Assembly (NCBI GenBank): GCA_958295945.1
Contig: OY282386.1
Location: 1,302,001 to 1,366,000 of the forward strand
Reading direction: 5' to 3'
From: Candidatus Poribacteria bacterium
GTDB lineage: Bacteria > Poribacteria > WGA-4E > WGA-3G
Length of the DNA stretch: 64,000 nucleotides
Made by a program: the position numbers and the translations under genes. Each line of letters starts with the position of its first letter. The first letter of the stretch is position 1. This document shows positions 8,367-16,900 of this stretch, in pieces. The notes under the pieces were generated by a model, which was given only the letters and a program-made list of their open reading frames with translations, made no database searches and had not been told where the DNA came from.

Positions 8367-11300
8367 TTAACAAATTTCCATCCATGCGATGAGTTTAGGT
8401 TTTTCACCCATTGGTGTCTGTAATTTCATCAGGTGCTTTTGAATGTGTCGTTCAACTCTTTTGAGCTCATTTCTAAGTCCACCAGGTCCTTGCTCAGTAT
8501 AACGTTCTGTCCTTATATCACATCTGATTTCGGTCCAAATATCTCTGACATCTTCAATTATTGCATCGTTTTCAGCATCATAGAAGTACCATTTAATTTC
8601 ATCGTTTGGCATTTGATAGCAACAGAACACACCGACATCCCCTATACGTCTAAGCTGGCTCAGCTCACCATCACGATTGTACATAGGTGGCGGTTCTATA
8701 CTTACATCTTTGCCTGAAAAGAGACGTTTTGGTAGGTCAGATAATTGTTCCCATAATTTAGGGTGGGCATCGGAGATACGTTGGCGTTCAAGGTTCATCA
8801 ATTCCTCAACACTTGCAGTCCCATCATACCGTTCATTGAATAGTCTGAGGGTTTCATTATCGTCTTCAGGTGAAACAAACTTGCCTTCAATACCGAGTGT
8901 TCGACTGATGCGTAGGATTTTGCCATCAACTCGTCTACGGAGTCTTAGGATATCCTCAAGTTCTTCTGGTGGCAGGAAATTCCAGACATGCACGGTTGGA
9001 TCAGTGCGGTTAAGTTTGGCTTCAGTGTCTGCGTCAAGGCGTCGGTCTAACCTACCGATACGTTGCATGAGGCGGACAGGATTCCAATGTAGGTCGTAGT
9101 TGATAATAACGGACGCGTCCTGTAAGTTTAGACCTTCGGCAAGCACATCTGTTGTGATGAGTGTGTTGACAGGTTCTCCACTTTGGAATTGGGTTTTTCC
9201 GTTGTAGAACGGTGCAAATCGTTCTATGATTTCCTCTCGATTCACCTTACGTCGGCTATCTATTTGTGCGATGTCCGTTACGCCGGCGTTCTGCAGTTGC
9301 GTGTATAGGTAACGAGCAGTATCACAGAATTCAGTAAAGATGATTCGCTTTTCATAAGGTGCGGAATTTAAGAGTTTTATGAGTTGTTGTAGTTTGTCAT
9401 CTTTCTCTGTGTCTGGTTCACCCCCTACCTCGTCAGCATAGAACGATCTATATATTTTGCTAAGGAGCAGCGTCAGAAAGTTCATGTCAACAACAACATC
9501 TGTAAACAATCTGTTTAAATCATGGTCTTCAGGTATGAATTCATCCTCAGTTTCAATGGATTCTATGTCATCTTCTTCTTCAGTGGATTCAGGTTGTCGG
9601 ATGCCATCTTCTTCGAGACGTTCTTTGATGTGCCGTTGCACAACGCCCCACCATCTACTATTAGTGCCTTCCCACTGCTCATACCGTTCAGGTGCATATT
9701 TTTTGAGCCATTCTGCCATCTTAAGGAGTAAGTTCTCGATGGTAACTTCAAAGGATCGCCATGAGCTTTCCAAACGTTTTAGCACGAGGGTACGGATTAG
9801 GCCGACAATCTGTTTTTGGCGATTCTCAAGTTGTCTTTCAGGGTTTTTGTGGTACCTGACAGTGTTATAGATTGCAAGATTGATAAACGGGTAATGTCTG
9901 TCAAAAGCAGCCCTAAGTTCATCATAGAGGGATCCGTAGACTTTTTTGAGCGAGTATTCTACTGGGGATTCAATTTTACGTTTTGGAAAAAGTATATCCA
10001 CCCCTGATTCCTGCTCGGATTCTTTTATATACTTACGACTCCGTTGAATAAGCACCTGTTTCAGTATAGGGTTTTGACGTAAGAAATCTTCTTCTTCAAC
10101 CTGTTCAGCAATTTCTGTGTTTTCATTCTCAAGTTTTTTATCTATATCGCGAAAGTGTCTACGGAAATCATGCACACCAATGCGTGAGAAATAATCCCTG
10201 CGATTCTGCCCGAAATAGTTTATCAGGTGATAAATGTCGTCTATACTGTTGTTTATTGGTGTAGCGGTCAGTAGATAGAGTTCTTTTTCTTTCGCAATAT
10301 CCATCAACAACTTACCACGGTTGGAGCTTGCATTCCGAAAGTGGTGTGCTTCGTCTATGATAATTACCTCTACCCGTTGCTGAAAATGCTCAAGATCATC
10401 TTCGCTGATACCACCTTTACGACCAAAGTCTGTATGCAGTTTATGATCGTAGTGATCTCTAAGCAAACGTCTATATTTTGACTTTGCTCGGAGCAGACGT
10501 TTAATCTGACTGTTCCAAACGCTCTCAGCGACAGACTTTGGGGTAATGAGTAGCACGCGTTTGTTTTCTTGCAATGCGCGTTCAAGTATCATCAATCCGA
10601 TGAATGTTTTACCACTACCGACACCATCGCAGATAAGTGCGCCTTTCCATGTCCCTGCAATTTGGAGTGCAGCATGGTAACCGTCTTTTTGGTATTGTGA
10701 GAGTGTTTGGTAAATAACGGATTCGTTTTCTTCCCAATCGTCAGCAGGTTTTTCGCGTCCTTCAAAATATGCGTGAAGTGCTTTTGCATAGACAGTAAAA
10801 GGCGGATGTTTTTTGAGGTGTCGTTCTATAGTGCGTAGCAGTTCCGCTTTAACTTCGGTTCCTTCCTCCCATCGTTCATCATACCATTCACGAAGTTTGG
10901 CGATATGTGTGGGTTCTGTAATAAAGGTGTTTAATTCTACGTTTTGGGTAAGACCGGGTGTAGTAAAGTTTGAACTACCTACGGTAGAAAAATTGACAGG
11001 ACTTGAGGCATCGGCTTGCATCAAATTGAGTTTTGCATGAAATTTAGCATTGTCATATATGCGAATCAGGATTTTTCCACGTCGAATTGCAGTGTGAACA
11101 TCCGCAAGTCCTTGTAGGGTATCATCCTTTTCTTTTACGGATTCTAAGCTATCCTCGGTAACTGTTTGCAATGCCTCAATTAGATGTTCCTTTGTACGCC
11201 TTGACGTTTCGTCTCCCATTAGGATACGGATACCGTCAAGGTGTTGCCACGTTTTTCCAAGTGACAAAAACGCACCGATTTCAAATGTACCTGTGGCTAT

Positions 11301-11396
11301 ATCTAAGTTGACACTTTTCAATATAAGGGTTTCAAGGGCTTTTAGGAGGGTATTATCATTTACATTATCAATTATTGTTGGTATCTGCATACACAT
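8367..11396 (-). CDS. PLD-nuclease/SNF2-type helicase fusion
   Basis: 1009 residues. The N-terminal domain carries a phospholipase-D-like half site, HAKLNLM near residue 117 followed by GSSNFT, typical of PLD-family nucleases attached to helicases. A superfamily 2 motor follows: Walker A GVGSGKT near 257, DEAH (IIIDEAHHF) near 347, motif III LLTATP, and C-terminal motif VI QRIGRLDRR near 777. It is expected to translocate on DNA and perhaps cleave it. It is the first gene of a minus-strand set with an adenine methylase and an unknown protein. The combination recalls DISARM and BREX-type systems, but drmA/drmB-like (DUF1998) and pglZ/brxC genes are absent here, so it is not a canonical member. 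Both ATGs at the start (MCM) are plausible. Confidence 0.85.
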   Translation of the reverse strand: MCMQIPTIIDNVNDNTLLKALETLILKSVNLDIATGTFEIGAFLSLGKTWQHLDGIRILMGDETSRRTKEHLIEALQTVTEDSLESVKEKDDTLQGLADVHTAIRRGKILIRIYDNAKFHAKLNLMQADASSPVNFSTVGSSNFTTPGLTQNVELNTFITEPTHIAKLREWYDERWEEGTEVKAELLRTIERHLKKHPPFTVYAKALHAYFEGREKPADDWEENESVIYQTLSQYQKDGYHAALQIAGTWKGALICDGVGSGKTFIGLMILERALQENKRVLLITPKSVAESVWNSQIKRLLRAKSKYRRLLRDHYDHKLHTDFGRKGGISEDDLEHFQQRVEVIIIDEAHHFRNASSNRGKLLMDIAKEKELYLLTATPINNSIDDIYHLINYFGQNRRDYFSRIGVHDFRRHFRDIDKKLENENTEIAEQVEEEDFLRQNPILKQVLIQRSRKYIKESEQESGVDILFPKRKIESPVEYSLKKVYGSLYDELRAAFDRHYPFINLAIYNTVRYHKNPERQLENRQKQIVGLIRTLVLKRLESSWRSFEVTIENLLLKMAEWLKKYAPERYEQWEGTNSRWWGVVQRHIKERLEEDGIRQPESTEEEDDIESIETEDEFIPEDHDLNRLFTDVVVDMNFLTLLLSKIYRSFYADEVGGEPDTEKDDKLQQLIKLLNSAPYEKRIIFTEFCDTARYLYTQLQNAGVTDIAQIDSRRKVNREEIIERFAPFYNGKTQFQSGEPVNTLITTDVLAEGLNLQDASVIINYDLHWNPVRLMQRIGRLDRRLDADTEAKLNRTDPTVHVWNFLPPEELEDILRLRRRVDGKILRISRTLGIEGKFVSPEDDNETLRLFNERYDGTASVEELMNLERQRISDAHPKLWEQLSDLPKRLFSGKDVSIEPPPMYNRDGELSQLRRIGDVGVFCCYQMPNDEIKWYFYDAENDAIIEDVRDIWTEIRCDIRTERYTEQGPGGLRNELKRVERHIQKHLMKLQTPMGEKPKLIAWMEIC

Positions 11397-11421
11397 CTCA
11401 CTTTTTGTATAGTTTATTTTA

Positions 11422-11562
11422 ACCTAAGTTGCTACTTACTGAATATTAATCATCAAATTACTTTGTCAAACGAAGAAACAAGGAATTCTGCATATTTTAG
11501 TGCCACTTCTTATAAATCGGGGTTACAAACCCCTCCAACAAATGATAGGTGGCAACTTAGGT
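11422..11562. mobile_element. MITE, 141 bp, with 7-bp target duplication
   Basis: The terminal inverted repeats ACCTAAGTTGCTAC (left) and GTGGCAACTTAGGT (right) differ at one position. They are flanked on both sides by TATTTTA (11415-11421 and 11563-11569), a 7-bp direct repeat expected from a target-site duplication. There is no coding capacity. A family B repeat lies inside (11513-11540). The element sits in the spacer between the helicase start and the end of the dehydratase gene. The parent transposase is not in the window. Confidence 0.75.
11513..11540. repeat. Family B spacer repeat
   Basis: TAAATCGGGGTTACAAACCC followed by CTCCAACA. Family B has the core taaatcggggttggaaaccctccaaca, in which GTTGG and CCAAC can pair. 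Related copies are at 18515-18545, 23899-23926, 34448-34474 and 62922-62949. Confidence 0.65.
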
Positions 11563-11602
11563 TATTTTAGTAAATCATACAAAATGAAATTTGTCAAGCA
11601 AT

Positions 11603-12805
11603 TTATTGGGTGTGTATGTAAGCATCCAACAAACCCTCATCAATATCCACACCAAAACCAGGAGCATCGTTGACTGTGAAAAAGCCATCACGAGGTGAGG
11701 GACGTAAAAGACGATACAACTCGTTTTCAACATCATTACGGGAGGGACCAAACGTCTCCGCCATACACGGCATCGGCAAGCAGGCAGTGAGATGCAATCC
11801 CCACGGTGTGCCTGCTTGATGAAGCCACGTTGGTATGTGCTGATCAGCAGCTTCGCGGGCAATACGCAAACATTCTGTAAATCCGCCTGCCCAACTCACA
11901 TCTGGCTGAATCATGTCGGCTGCCTTCCAGCGTAGTAGTTCACGGAAGCCGTATCGTGTGAATTCATGCTCACCTGAGACAATCCAGGTCGAATCGACCT
12001 CTTTCACTAACCGTGCCATGCCAGCATAATCGTCAAGCGGTATCGGTTCCTCAATCCATTTGAGATTGAGATGGGTTGTTTCGTTAGCAAAACGTAAAGT
12101 GTAGTCCACATCCCAACGGAGATAGATGTCTGTCATGAGTTCCACATTGGAACCGATGGCATCACGTGCTGTGTGTATCATCTCAAGATTCTGCTTGAAG
12201 CCATCTTCGCCTTCAGCGAGACCGTTTCTCAGTGGGAGTTTGCAGGCAGTGAACCCGTTCTCAGCATAATAACCAACATCTGCGCCTGTTGCATACGCAG
12301 GAATTTGAAGCAGCGGCGTCTCAGTGAAAAGGCTATAAACAGGTGCATCTAATATCTTTCCACAGAGGTCTACGAGGGCAAGTTCTATACCACTTAATGC
12401 ATAGATGACAAGTCCACGCCGTCCATAAATTGAGGTGACGTGATACAGATGGTTCCAAATATCCTCTACATCAAACGGGTCGCGACCGAGTACGAAGTGC
12501 TGCAGATGTTTGTCAATAATCATCGCACCTGCAAGTCCTCCTCCACCGAGTCCGTATCCTTTTAAGCCTTTATCAGTGGTAATCTCTACGATTAGCGCGC
12601 CTGCTTGTGTTGCGAAAGGTCCACGCCAATCGACGTGTGCATTTTTGGGAGTTGTTTGACTCGGTATTTCACCTTTTGCAAAGCCGAGAGTTGGCATAGC
12701 ACGCGGGTTTAGGTTGACGTTCCAAGTGCGGATGTCTGCTACTGAGTGCCGTTCTTTAGCACGTGTTTTCCATTTTGAACTGCGAGTTTTCTCGTTAGTC
12801 TCCAT
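11603..12805 (-). CDS. Enolase-superfamily dehydratase, L-rhamnonate dehydratase-like
   Basis: 400 residues of mandelate racemase/muconate lactonizing type: an N-terminal capping domain, then a TIM-barrel. Candidate catalytic residues are in place: K189 (TACKLPL), metal ligands D226, E252 (WIEEP) and E279 (SGEH), and H329 (LHQAGTPWG). The stretch around YGRRGLVIYALSGIELAL resembles rhamnonate dehydratases, which dehydrate sugar acids to 2-keto-3-deoxy acids, so an aldonic acid substrate is likely; the exact sugar is inferred only. An AAGGGA ribosome site precedes ATG. It follows the DUF6785 gene with a 40-bp gap, in the same orientation, in a cluster with a sulfatase that suggests use of sulfated sugars. 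Confidence 0.8.
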   Translation of the reverse strand: METNEKTRSSKWKTRAKERHSVADIRTWNVNLNPRAMPTLGFAKGEIPSQTTPKNAHVDWRGPFATQAGALIVEITTDKGLKGYGLGGGGLAGAMIIDKHLQHFVLGRDPFDVEDIWNHLYHVTSIYGRRGLVIYALSGIELALVDLCGKILDAPVYSLFTETPLLQIPAYATGADVGYYAENGFTACKLPLRNGLAEGEDGFKQNLEMIHTARDAIGSNVELMTDIYLRWDVDYTLRFANETTHLNLKWIEEPIPLDDYAGMARLVKEVDSTWIVSGEHEFTRYGFRELLRWKAADMIQPDVSWAGGFTECLRIAREAADQHIPTWLHQAGTPWGLHLTACLPMPCMAETFGPSRNDVENELYRLLRPSPRDGFFTVNDAPGFGVDIDEGLLDAYIHTQ

Positions 12806-12845
12806 AATTTCCCTTTATAGCTCGTACGATGGGTAATCCAGATAA

Positions 12846-14798
12846 TCAACGCGGTAGGGCATGATACCCAATACCAGTAAAGAAACCGATCAACATCCAG
12901 ATTGCTACCATAACATATTCACCGAAGATTAAGCCAAAAGCAATTGGACGAATCTTTCTATATGTCAAGGGACCGCCGAATTTCAGGGCAAAGTATTTTA
13001 TACCCCAGCCAATCATAATGGAAGACCATAGATGGAACGAGGGATATGTCGCACCTAATAAGTAGCCAATCGGATGGAGTGACCACCAGACGAAACTTTG
13101 ACGCATCCAGAGCATAAAGCCAGTAAAACCTGCGCCAGCAATCATACTGTAGACTTCAAGCCAGTTCGTTTCAGAAGGGAATTGGATGAGTTTGTTCGTT
13201 CTATTGAAATATGCCCGTGGTGCATTTACAAAAGGCCAGCTCTGTAAGAACAGCGCGCCTTTATCATAAACGAGTGTCAACGTGGCATAAACAGAAACCA
13301 GCACCGCAACAACGATAGAGATGGCAAGAATCGGTACGATGCGTCTACGGACTAGATTAACTTCATCGGCTGCCTTGAAACTGTGCAGGAAGTTTGGCAT
13401 CATGAATTCACCCCAATCCCGCAGGAACGTCCGTTGGAAACTGAGAACAGCCAGGCTTTTTTGTCCCATCGCTCCAGAACCGACAGTAAAATTGATGTAG
13501 TCGGATGGGAAGAAAGGGGCTTGCACAAGGAGTAGACCACCATTTACCACCATCCATGATAACACAACAGATGTGATGAAGATGGATAGTAAAACGACAA
13601 ACGCAACCCACGTAGTTATGCCGGCAAACATAAAAAATCCAACGAGTGTGGCAAATCCAAGAAGAAAACCGATTAGTGCCAATCGATATGAGATAGGTTC
13701 ATCAGAATCGTCAACCGTTCGACTTTCAGTTGTGGCACGTAAACCGAATGTTTTCCTGATAATAGATGCAATATGTTCCCGTCCACCCCAGAAAACAGCG
13801 GGGACGAAGACAAGATACCCTCCCATGACCTGACGGCTACAACTTGCCCACGGTCCCAGTCCGAAACTGGTTGCGTTCATGATGATATATTGTAATTTGA
13901 AAAACAGGAAGAAGAACCACAGACTGAATGACACTTCAAGAGTAAGCAATGCAGCCACCCCGATCACAGAAAAATAGATGGCAATATTCATTGCTGGCCA
14001 CATTCCAAGTGTATGCCACGGCTTTTCTGTAAAGGCGCGGTGAATGTTGTATAGCAAAGGTATTTCTGGGACGTTTGGAAAATGTGCGTGCAGTCCGTTG
14101 AGAAAATGTATCATCACCGGAAATGCCATGCCTGCCCACAACAACTTGTTTTTGAAGAATGCGTTAAGCAGCGTGCCACGTTCAGGTTCCGCAGCGAGCT
14201 GCACTGGAATCTGGACTAAGGGGAATGAAAACCTTTCGCGTTCTATCCATTGTTTGCGTAGGATTGTGGCAAGGCAGATGGTTGTGAAATAGAAAACAAG
14301 AACAAATAAACCCCAGATAAGTAATGGCTGGATCCAAGGAGTCCATGGCACACCACCACCTGCTGAAAGTCCTTCATAGAAATCGGTAACTGCCTGTGAA
14401 TCCGTGACTATTAACCATTCTGGTATGTGGGGTTGTAGTGTTTCTGCCCAATCGTTTTCTGGGGTTGTGAAATAACGCAGTGCTACAAGGCATGGCAACA
14501 AAAACTGGAGCAATCCCATTGATGGAATGCCGACCGCGACAATCAGCATCATCCAGATGACTGTCAGTTCCAACGCGGAGAAGGAAAAGCGACTGCTTCG
14601 TGTCAGTAGACGCAGTGGCAGATTGACAACGAAGACGAGTAGGAGCAACCCGAAAATAGACCCAACAGGTAGGTGATTGCCCGATATTTTTGAGTTTTCC
14701 AGAAAGTAGTTGTTGTAAGGGGTGATTGCACAGATTGCCCCGACTAAGAATAGTCCTACAAGGATGGCAGAGAATCGGATTTTGGGGCGGCGTGACAT
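12846..14798 (-). CDS. DUF6785-type polytopic membrane protein
   Basis: 650 residues with many hydrophobic segments, including 9-29, 45-62 and 75-110, through to the C-terminus. The overall pattern matches a large uncharacterised membrane family (DUF6785/DUF6784) common in Poribacteria and Planctomycetes-like genomes. The fold may resemble oligopeptide-transporter (OPT) proteins, and a transport role fits its place between a sulfatase and a sugar-acid dehydratase, but no substrate can be read from the sequence. It probably heads an operon with the dehydratase (40-bp gap). The ribosome site before its ATG is weak. Confidence 0.75.
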   Translation of the reverse strand: MSRRPKIRFSAILVGLFLVGAICAITPYNNYFLENSKISGNHLPVGSIFGLLLLVFVVNLPLRLLTRSSRFSFSALELTVIWMMLIVAVGIPSMGLLQFLLPCLVALRYFTTPENDWAETLQPHIPEWLIVTDSQAVTDFYEGLSAGGGVPWTPWIQPLLIWGLFVLVFYFTTICLATILRKQWIERERFSFPLVQIPVQLAAEPERGTLLNAFFKNKLLWAGMAFPVMIHFLNGLHAHFPNVPEIPLLYNIHRAFTEKPWHTLGMWPAMNIAIYFSVIGVAALLTLEVSFSLWFFFLFFKLQYIIMNATSFGLGPWASCSRQVMGGYLVFVPAVFWGGREHIASIIRKTFGLRATTESRTVDDSDEPISYRLALIGFLLGFATLVGFFMFAGITTWVAFVVLLSIFITSVVLSWMVVNGGLLLVQAPFFPSDYINFTVGSGAMGQKSLAVLSFQRTFLRDWGEFMMPNFLHSFKAADEVNLVRRRIVPILAISIVVAVLVSVYATLTLVYDKGALFLQSWPFVNAPRAYFNRTNKLIQFPSETNWLEVYSMIAGAGFTGFMLWMRQSFVWWSLHPIGYLLGATYPSFHLWSSIMIGWGIKYFALKFGGPLTYRKIRPIAFGLIFGEYVMVAIWMLIGFFTGIGYHALPR

Positions 14799-14852
14799 TT
14801 TGGTTTTCTCTGTTTTAGGCGACCTTGGGACTAAGAAACATTTGTAAACTCA

Positions 14853-14912
14853 CGATTCGGAGATCACTCCTACAAAAGATGGATTTCCTTAGTAGGAGGA
14901 ACTCCGATTCCC
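14853..14912. terminator. Imperfect inverted repeat between sulfatase and DUF6785 genes
   Basis: Left arm CGATTCGGAGATCACTCCTAC (from 14853, less its last base in the paired core) and right arm GTAGGAGGAACTCCGATTC are near reverse complements, with an AT-rich loop of about 18 bases. No T-run follows, so it is either an mRNA-stabilising or processing hairpin or another dispersed spacer repeat, rather than a textbook terminator. Confidence 0.45.
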
Positions 14913-14935
14913 GATTATTCTTCCAGTTTCCTATC

Positions 14936-16396
14936 TTAATCTCCTTCAGATTGATCGCGAAGGACAGGACTATACAGGCAGAGTTCAGCGTCTACGATTC
15001 TGCCATCGGGTAAGGTATAAGCGTTTGGTGTGCCTCTCCCCCAAGGTGCTTGCCAATCTTTGCTGCGCTCTTTATCTAAATCTTTCTGTTTTTCAACTTC
15101 TTCCCATTCAAATCCACCCATGAGTTGTTCATGTAAGGATGCTTCCAATTCACTGAGTTCAGGTTTTCCAGTCAGATTTTCAAATTCATCGGGGTCGTTT
15201 TCCAAATCAAACAAGATGGACTCATCTTCGGGAAAAGCGACATATTTGTATTGAGGTGTTCTTAACATCCTCATTGGCCCGGTAGTTTGGGGTGCCCAAT
15301 ATTCGCTGATGGCGGTGTTTCGCCACCCATCCGCATTTCCGGACATCAGATTTGACAGGTCTGAACCGTCTAAACCGTTGGGGATAGGTATGTCTGCCCT
15401 TACACATAAAGTTGGGAATAGATCATTTAATTCAACAGGTGCGTTGACCCATCTGCCGTGTGTATCTGCTGATCGTGTATCGTGGATGATGAGTGGCACG
15501 CGTGCTGCTGCCTCGTAATAACTGGATTTCCACCATTGTCCATGCTCACCCGCCATCTCACCGTGGTCGGTGGTGTAAACAATGATTGTATTTTCTAAGA
15601 AACCGTCACGTTCCAAGATAGTCAGTAAATCACCGACACATTCATCAAGAAATTCACAGCAGGCATAATAAGCAGCACGTGCCTTTCGTGTTTCTTCCTC
15701 ATCAATAGCTGCAGTATTGAAGTTCTTTCGTAGTCCTTCCGCAAAGCGATGTGTCTGTTCCAAATGTCCTGGCGGGATGTTTGGCATGTCTATATTGTCA
15801 GGATAGTATTTGTCAAGAAGTCTTTTTGGAGCAGTCAACGGGAAGTGTGGACGACTGTAACTTGCAAGTAAAAACCACGGTTGGTCCGCAGGTTGTGACC
15901 GAATATATTCAATTGTTTCTTCATTGACCACCCGTTCTTGAAGAAGGCTTGTTGGGATATCGGTGACACCAGCATCCTTTGTGCGATTTTGGTTTCCACT
16001 CAGTGGGTCGCGTTGATGTCCTGCATTTCCACGCAGATCCCCATAAGGACGTGATTGGAAACCGTTATTTTGTTCTTTTCCACCGAAGTGCATTTTACCG
16101 ACGAGTGCTGTAGAATAACCGTGTTCTGCGAAATGTGCAGGCATTGTTAGATGTTCGGGGAACAAGATTGAACCGTTATTCCAAGCAGAGCATCGGTGTG
16201 CGTATTTTCCTGTGAGCATGCACATACGTGAAGGTGTACAGAGCGGGAATTGGCAGTATGCGGCATCAAAGTAGTTGCCTGCTGCTGCAAGGCGATCAAG
16301 GTGTGGTGTTTGTACTATCTCATTGCCTTCACACCCGATGGCGTGTGGACTGTGTTCATCACTTTGAAGAAATAGAATATTCGGTTTTTGAGCCAT
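14936..16396 (-). CDS. Sulfatase (formylglycine type)
   Basis: 486 residues from the ATG at 16396, which has AAGGAG ahead of it; an open frame extends further upstream but without a start signal. The sulfatase signature C-x-P-S-R is present as LCTPSRMCMLTG, with C53 the residue expected to be converted to formylglycine. The N-terminal metal-binding segment (NILFLQSDEHSPHAIG) and the later TTDHGEMAGEHGQW motif complete the alkaline-phosphatase-like active site. It would cleave sulfate esters from small molecules or glycans; choline-sulfatase or arylsulfatase-like enzymes share this look. No signal peptide is visible, so the product is probably cytoplasmic. It lies downstream of DUF2283 (25-bp gap) and upstream of DUF6785. 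A formylglycine-generating enzyme must be encoded elsewhere. Confidence 0.88.
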   Translation of the reverse strand: MAQKPNILFLQSDEHSPHAIGCEGNEIVQTPHLDRLAAAGNYFDAAYCQFPLCTPSRMCMLTGKYAHRCSAWNNGSILFPEHLTMPAHFAEHGYSTALVGKMHFGGKEQNNGFQSRPYGDLRGNAGHQRDPLSGNQNRTKDAGVTDIPTSLLQERVVNEETIEYIRSQPADQPWFLLASYSRPHFPLTAPKRLLDKYYPDNIDMPNIPPGHLEQTHRFAEGLRKNFNTAAIDEEETRKARAAYYACCEFLDECVGDLLTILERDGFLENTIIVYTTDHGEMAGEHGQWWKSSYYEAAARVPLIIHDTRSADTHGRWVNAPVELNDLFPTLCVRADIPIPNGLDGSDLSNLMSGNADGWRNTAISEYWAPQTTGPMRMLRTPQYKYVAFPEDESILFDLENDPDEFENLTGKPELSELEASLHEQLMGGFEWEEVEKQKDLDKERSKDWQAPWGRGTPNAYTLPDGRIVDAELCLYSPVLRDQSEGD

Positions 16397-16421
16397 ACTG
16401 TGGTTATCTCCTTGCTTATTT

Positions 16422-16688
16422 TTAATTTGTGTTTGTAACTGGTAGTTCACCATGCATGTGAAAATCGACACTGAACGGTAACGCGATGTGCGATTCTTTA
16501 TTAGCAAAGTGTTGTGAAAAATCTATGAGTGTGAAACCGACAAGTTGTTTCGTGTCAGGGTGAAAACGTAGAATTATATCGTCTGCGTATTCAACGTAGT
16601 CAGTATATTCGGGTTTGCCTCGTGTTACATAAAGCACGTCCGCATCTTGATCATATACAATTTTGAGTTCATCCATTACGTTTTTCAT
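16422..16688 (-). CDS. DUF2283 family small protein
   Basis: 88 residues starting MKNVMDELKIVYDQDADVLY, with AAGGAAC ahead of the ATG. The short beta-rich DUF2283 pattern (YDxxADVLYV... DDIILRFHPDTKQLVGFTLI) is clear. Such proteins often follow a small nuclease-like partner gene, and that is the case here once the inserted TnpB element is removed: the partner's stop would sit 2 bases before this ATG. A role as antitoxin-like partner is inferred from that arrangement; the biochemical function of the family is not known to me. Confidence 0.75.
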   Translation of the reverse strand: MKNVMDELKIVYDQDADVLYVTRGKPEYTDYVEYADDIILRFHPDTKQLVGFTLIDFSQHFANKESHIALPFSVDFHMHGELPVTNTN

Positions 16689-16690
16689 GT

Positions 16691-16727
16691 TTAGTTCCTT
16701 TTTCTTATTGGATATGCGGTTATACTG
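16691..16727 (-). pseudogene. Detached 3' end of the DUF2283 partner gene
   Basis: The last 12 codons plus stop of the gene that begins at 18383, cut off by the TnpB element. Joined to the 5' part (...N-N-F-I) they read S-I-T-A-Y-P-I-R-K-R-N-stop, the kind of C-terminus expected for this small family (NNF-I-x-T-A-Y). The stop lies 2 bases before the DUF2283 ATG. Confidence 0.75.
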
Positions 16728-16900
16728 ACATACTCCCCCAGCTAAAGCAGTGGGGTTCTTAGTTCTTATATTGGTAACACTTGTTGTTTCCAAACGACTT
16801 TTCCTGCTTCCGTCTCTCGTGCCCTTTCCTGAACGGTGTTAGGTCTTATTTGGACTCCACAGGCGTTTTGTGTCTCAGTCTGCCCGACCACGACATTTCT
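16728..16900 (-). ncRNA. Candidate omega RNA (reRNA) of the TnpB element
   Basis: In TnpB elements the guide-scaffold RNA overlaps the 3' end of tnpB and runs to the right end, with the guide taken from flanking DNA. Here the corresponding interval includes the tnpB stop (16766) and the GCTAAAGC-centred hairpin at 16736-16755. A guide would begin at about 16727 and read into the DUF2283 5' region. The boundary at 16900 is arbitrary. The call rests on family knowledge and position only. Confidence 0.4.

Noticed and set aside
8367-11396. Calling the island DISARM or BREX
   Set aside because: The signature genes of both (DUF1998 pair; pglZ, brxC) are missing, and the domain fusion differs. Only the general resemblance is kept.
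16397-16507. Longer sulfatase start at 16507
   Set aside because: The extension overlaps the DUF2283 gene and lacks a ribosome site, whereas 16396 has AAGGAG at proper spacing.
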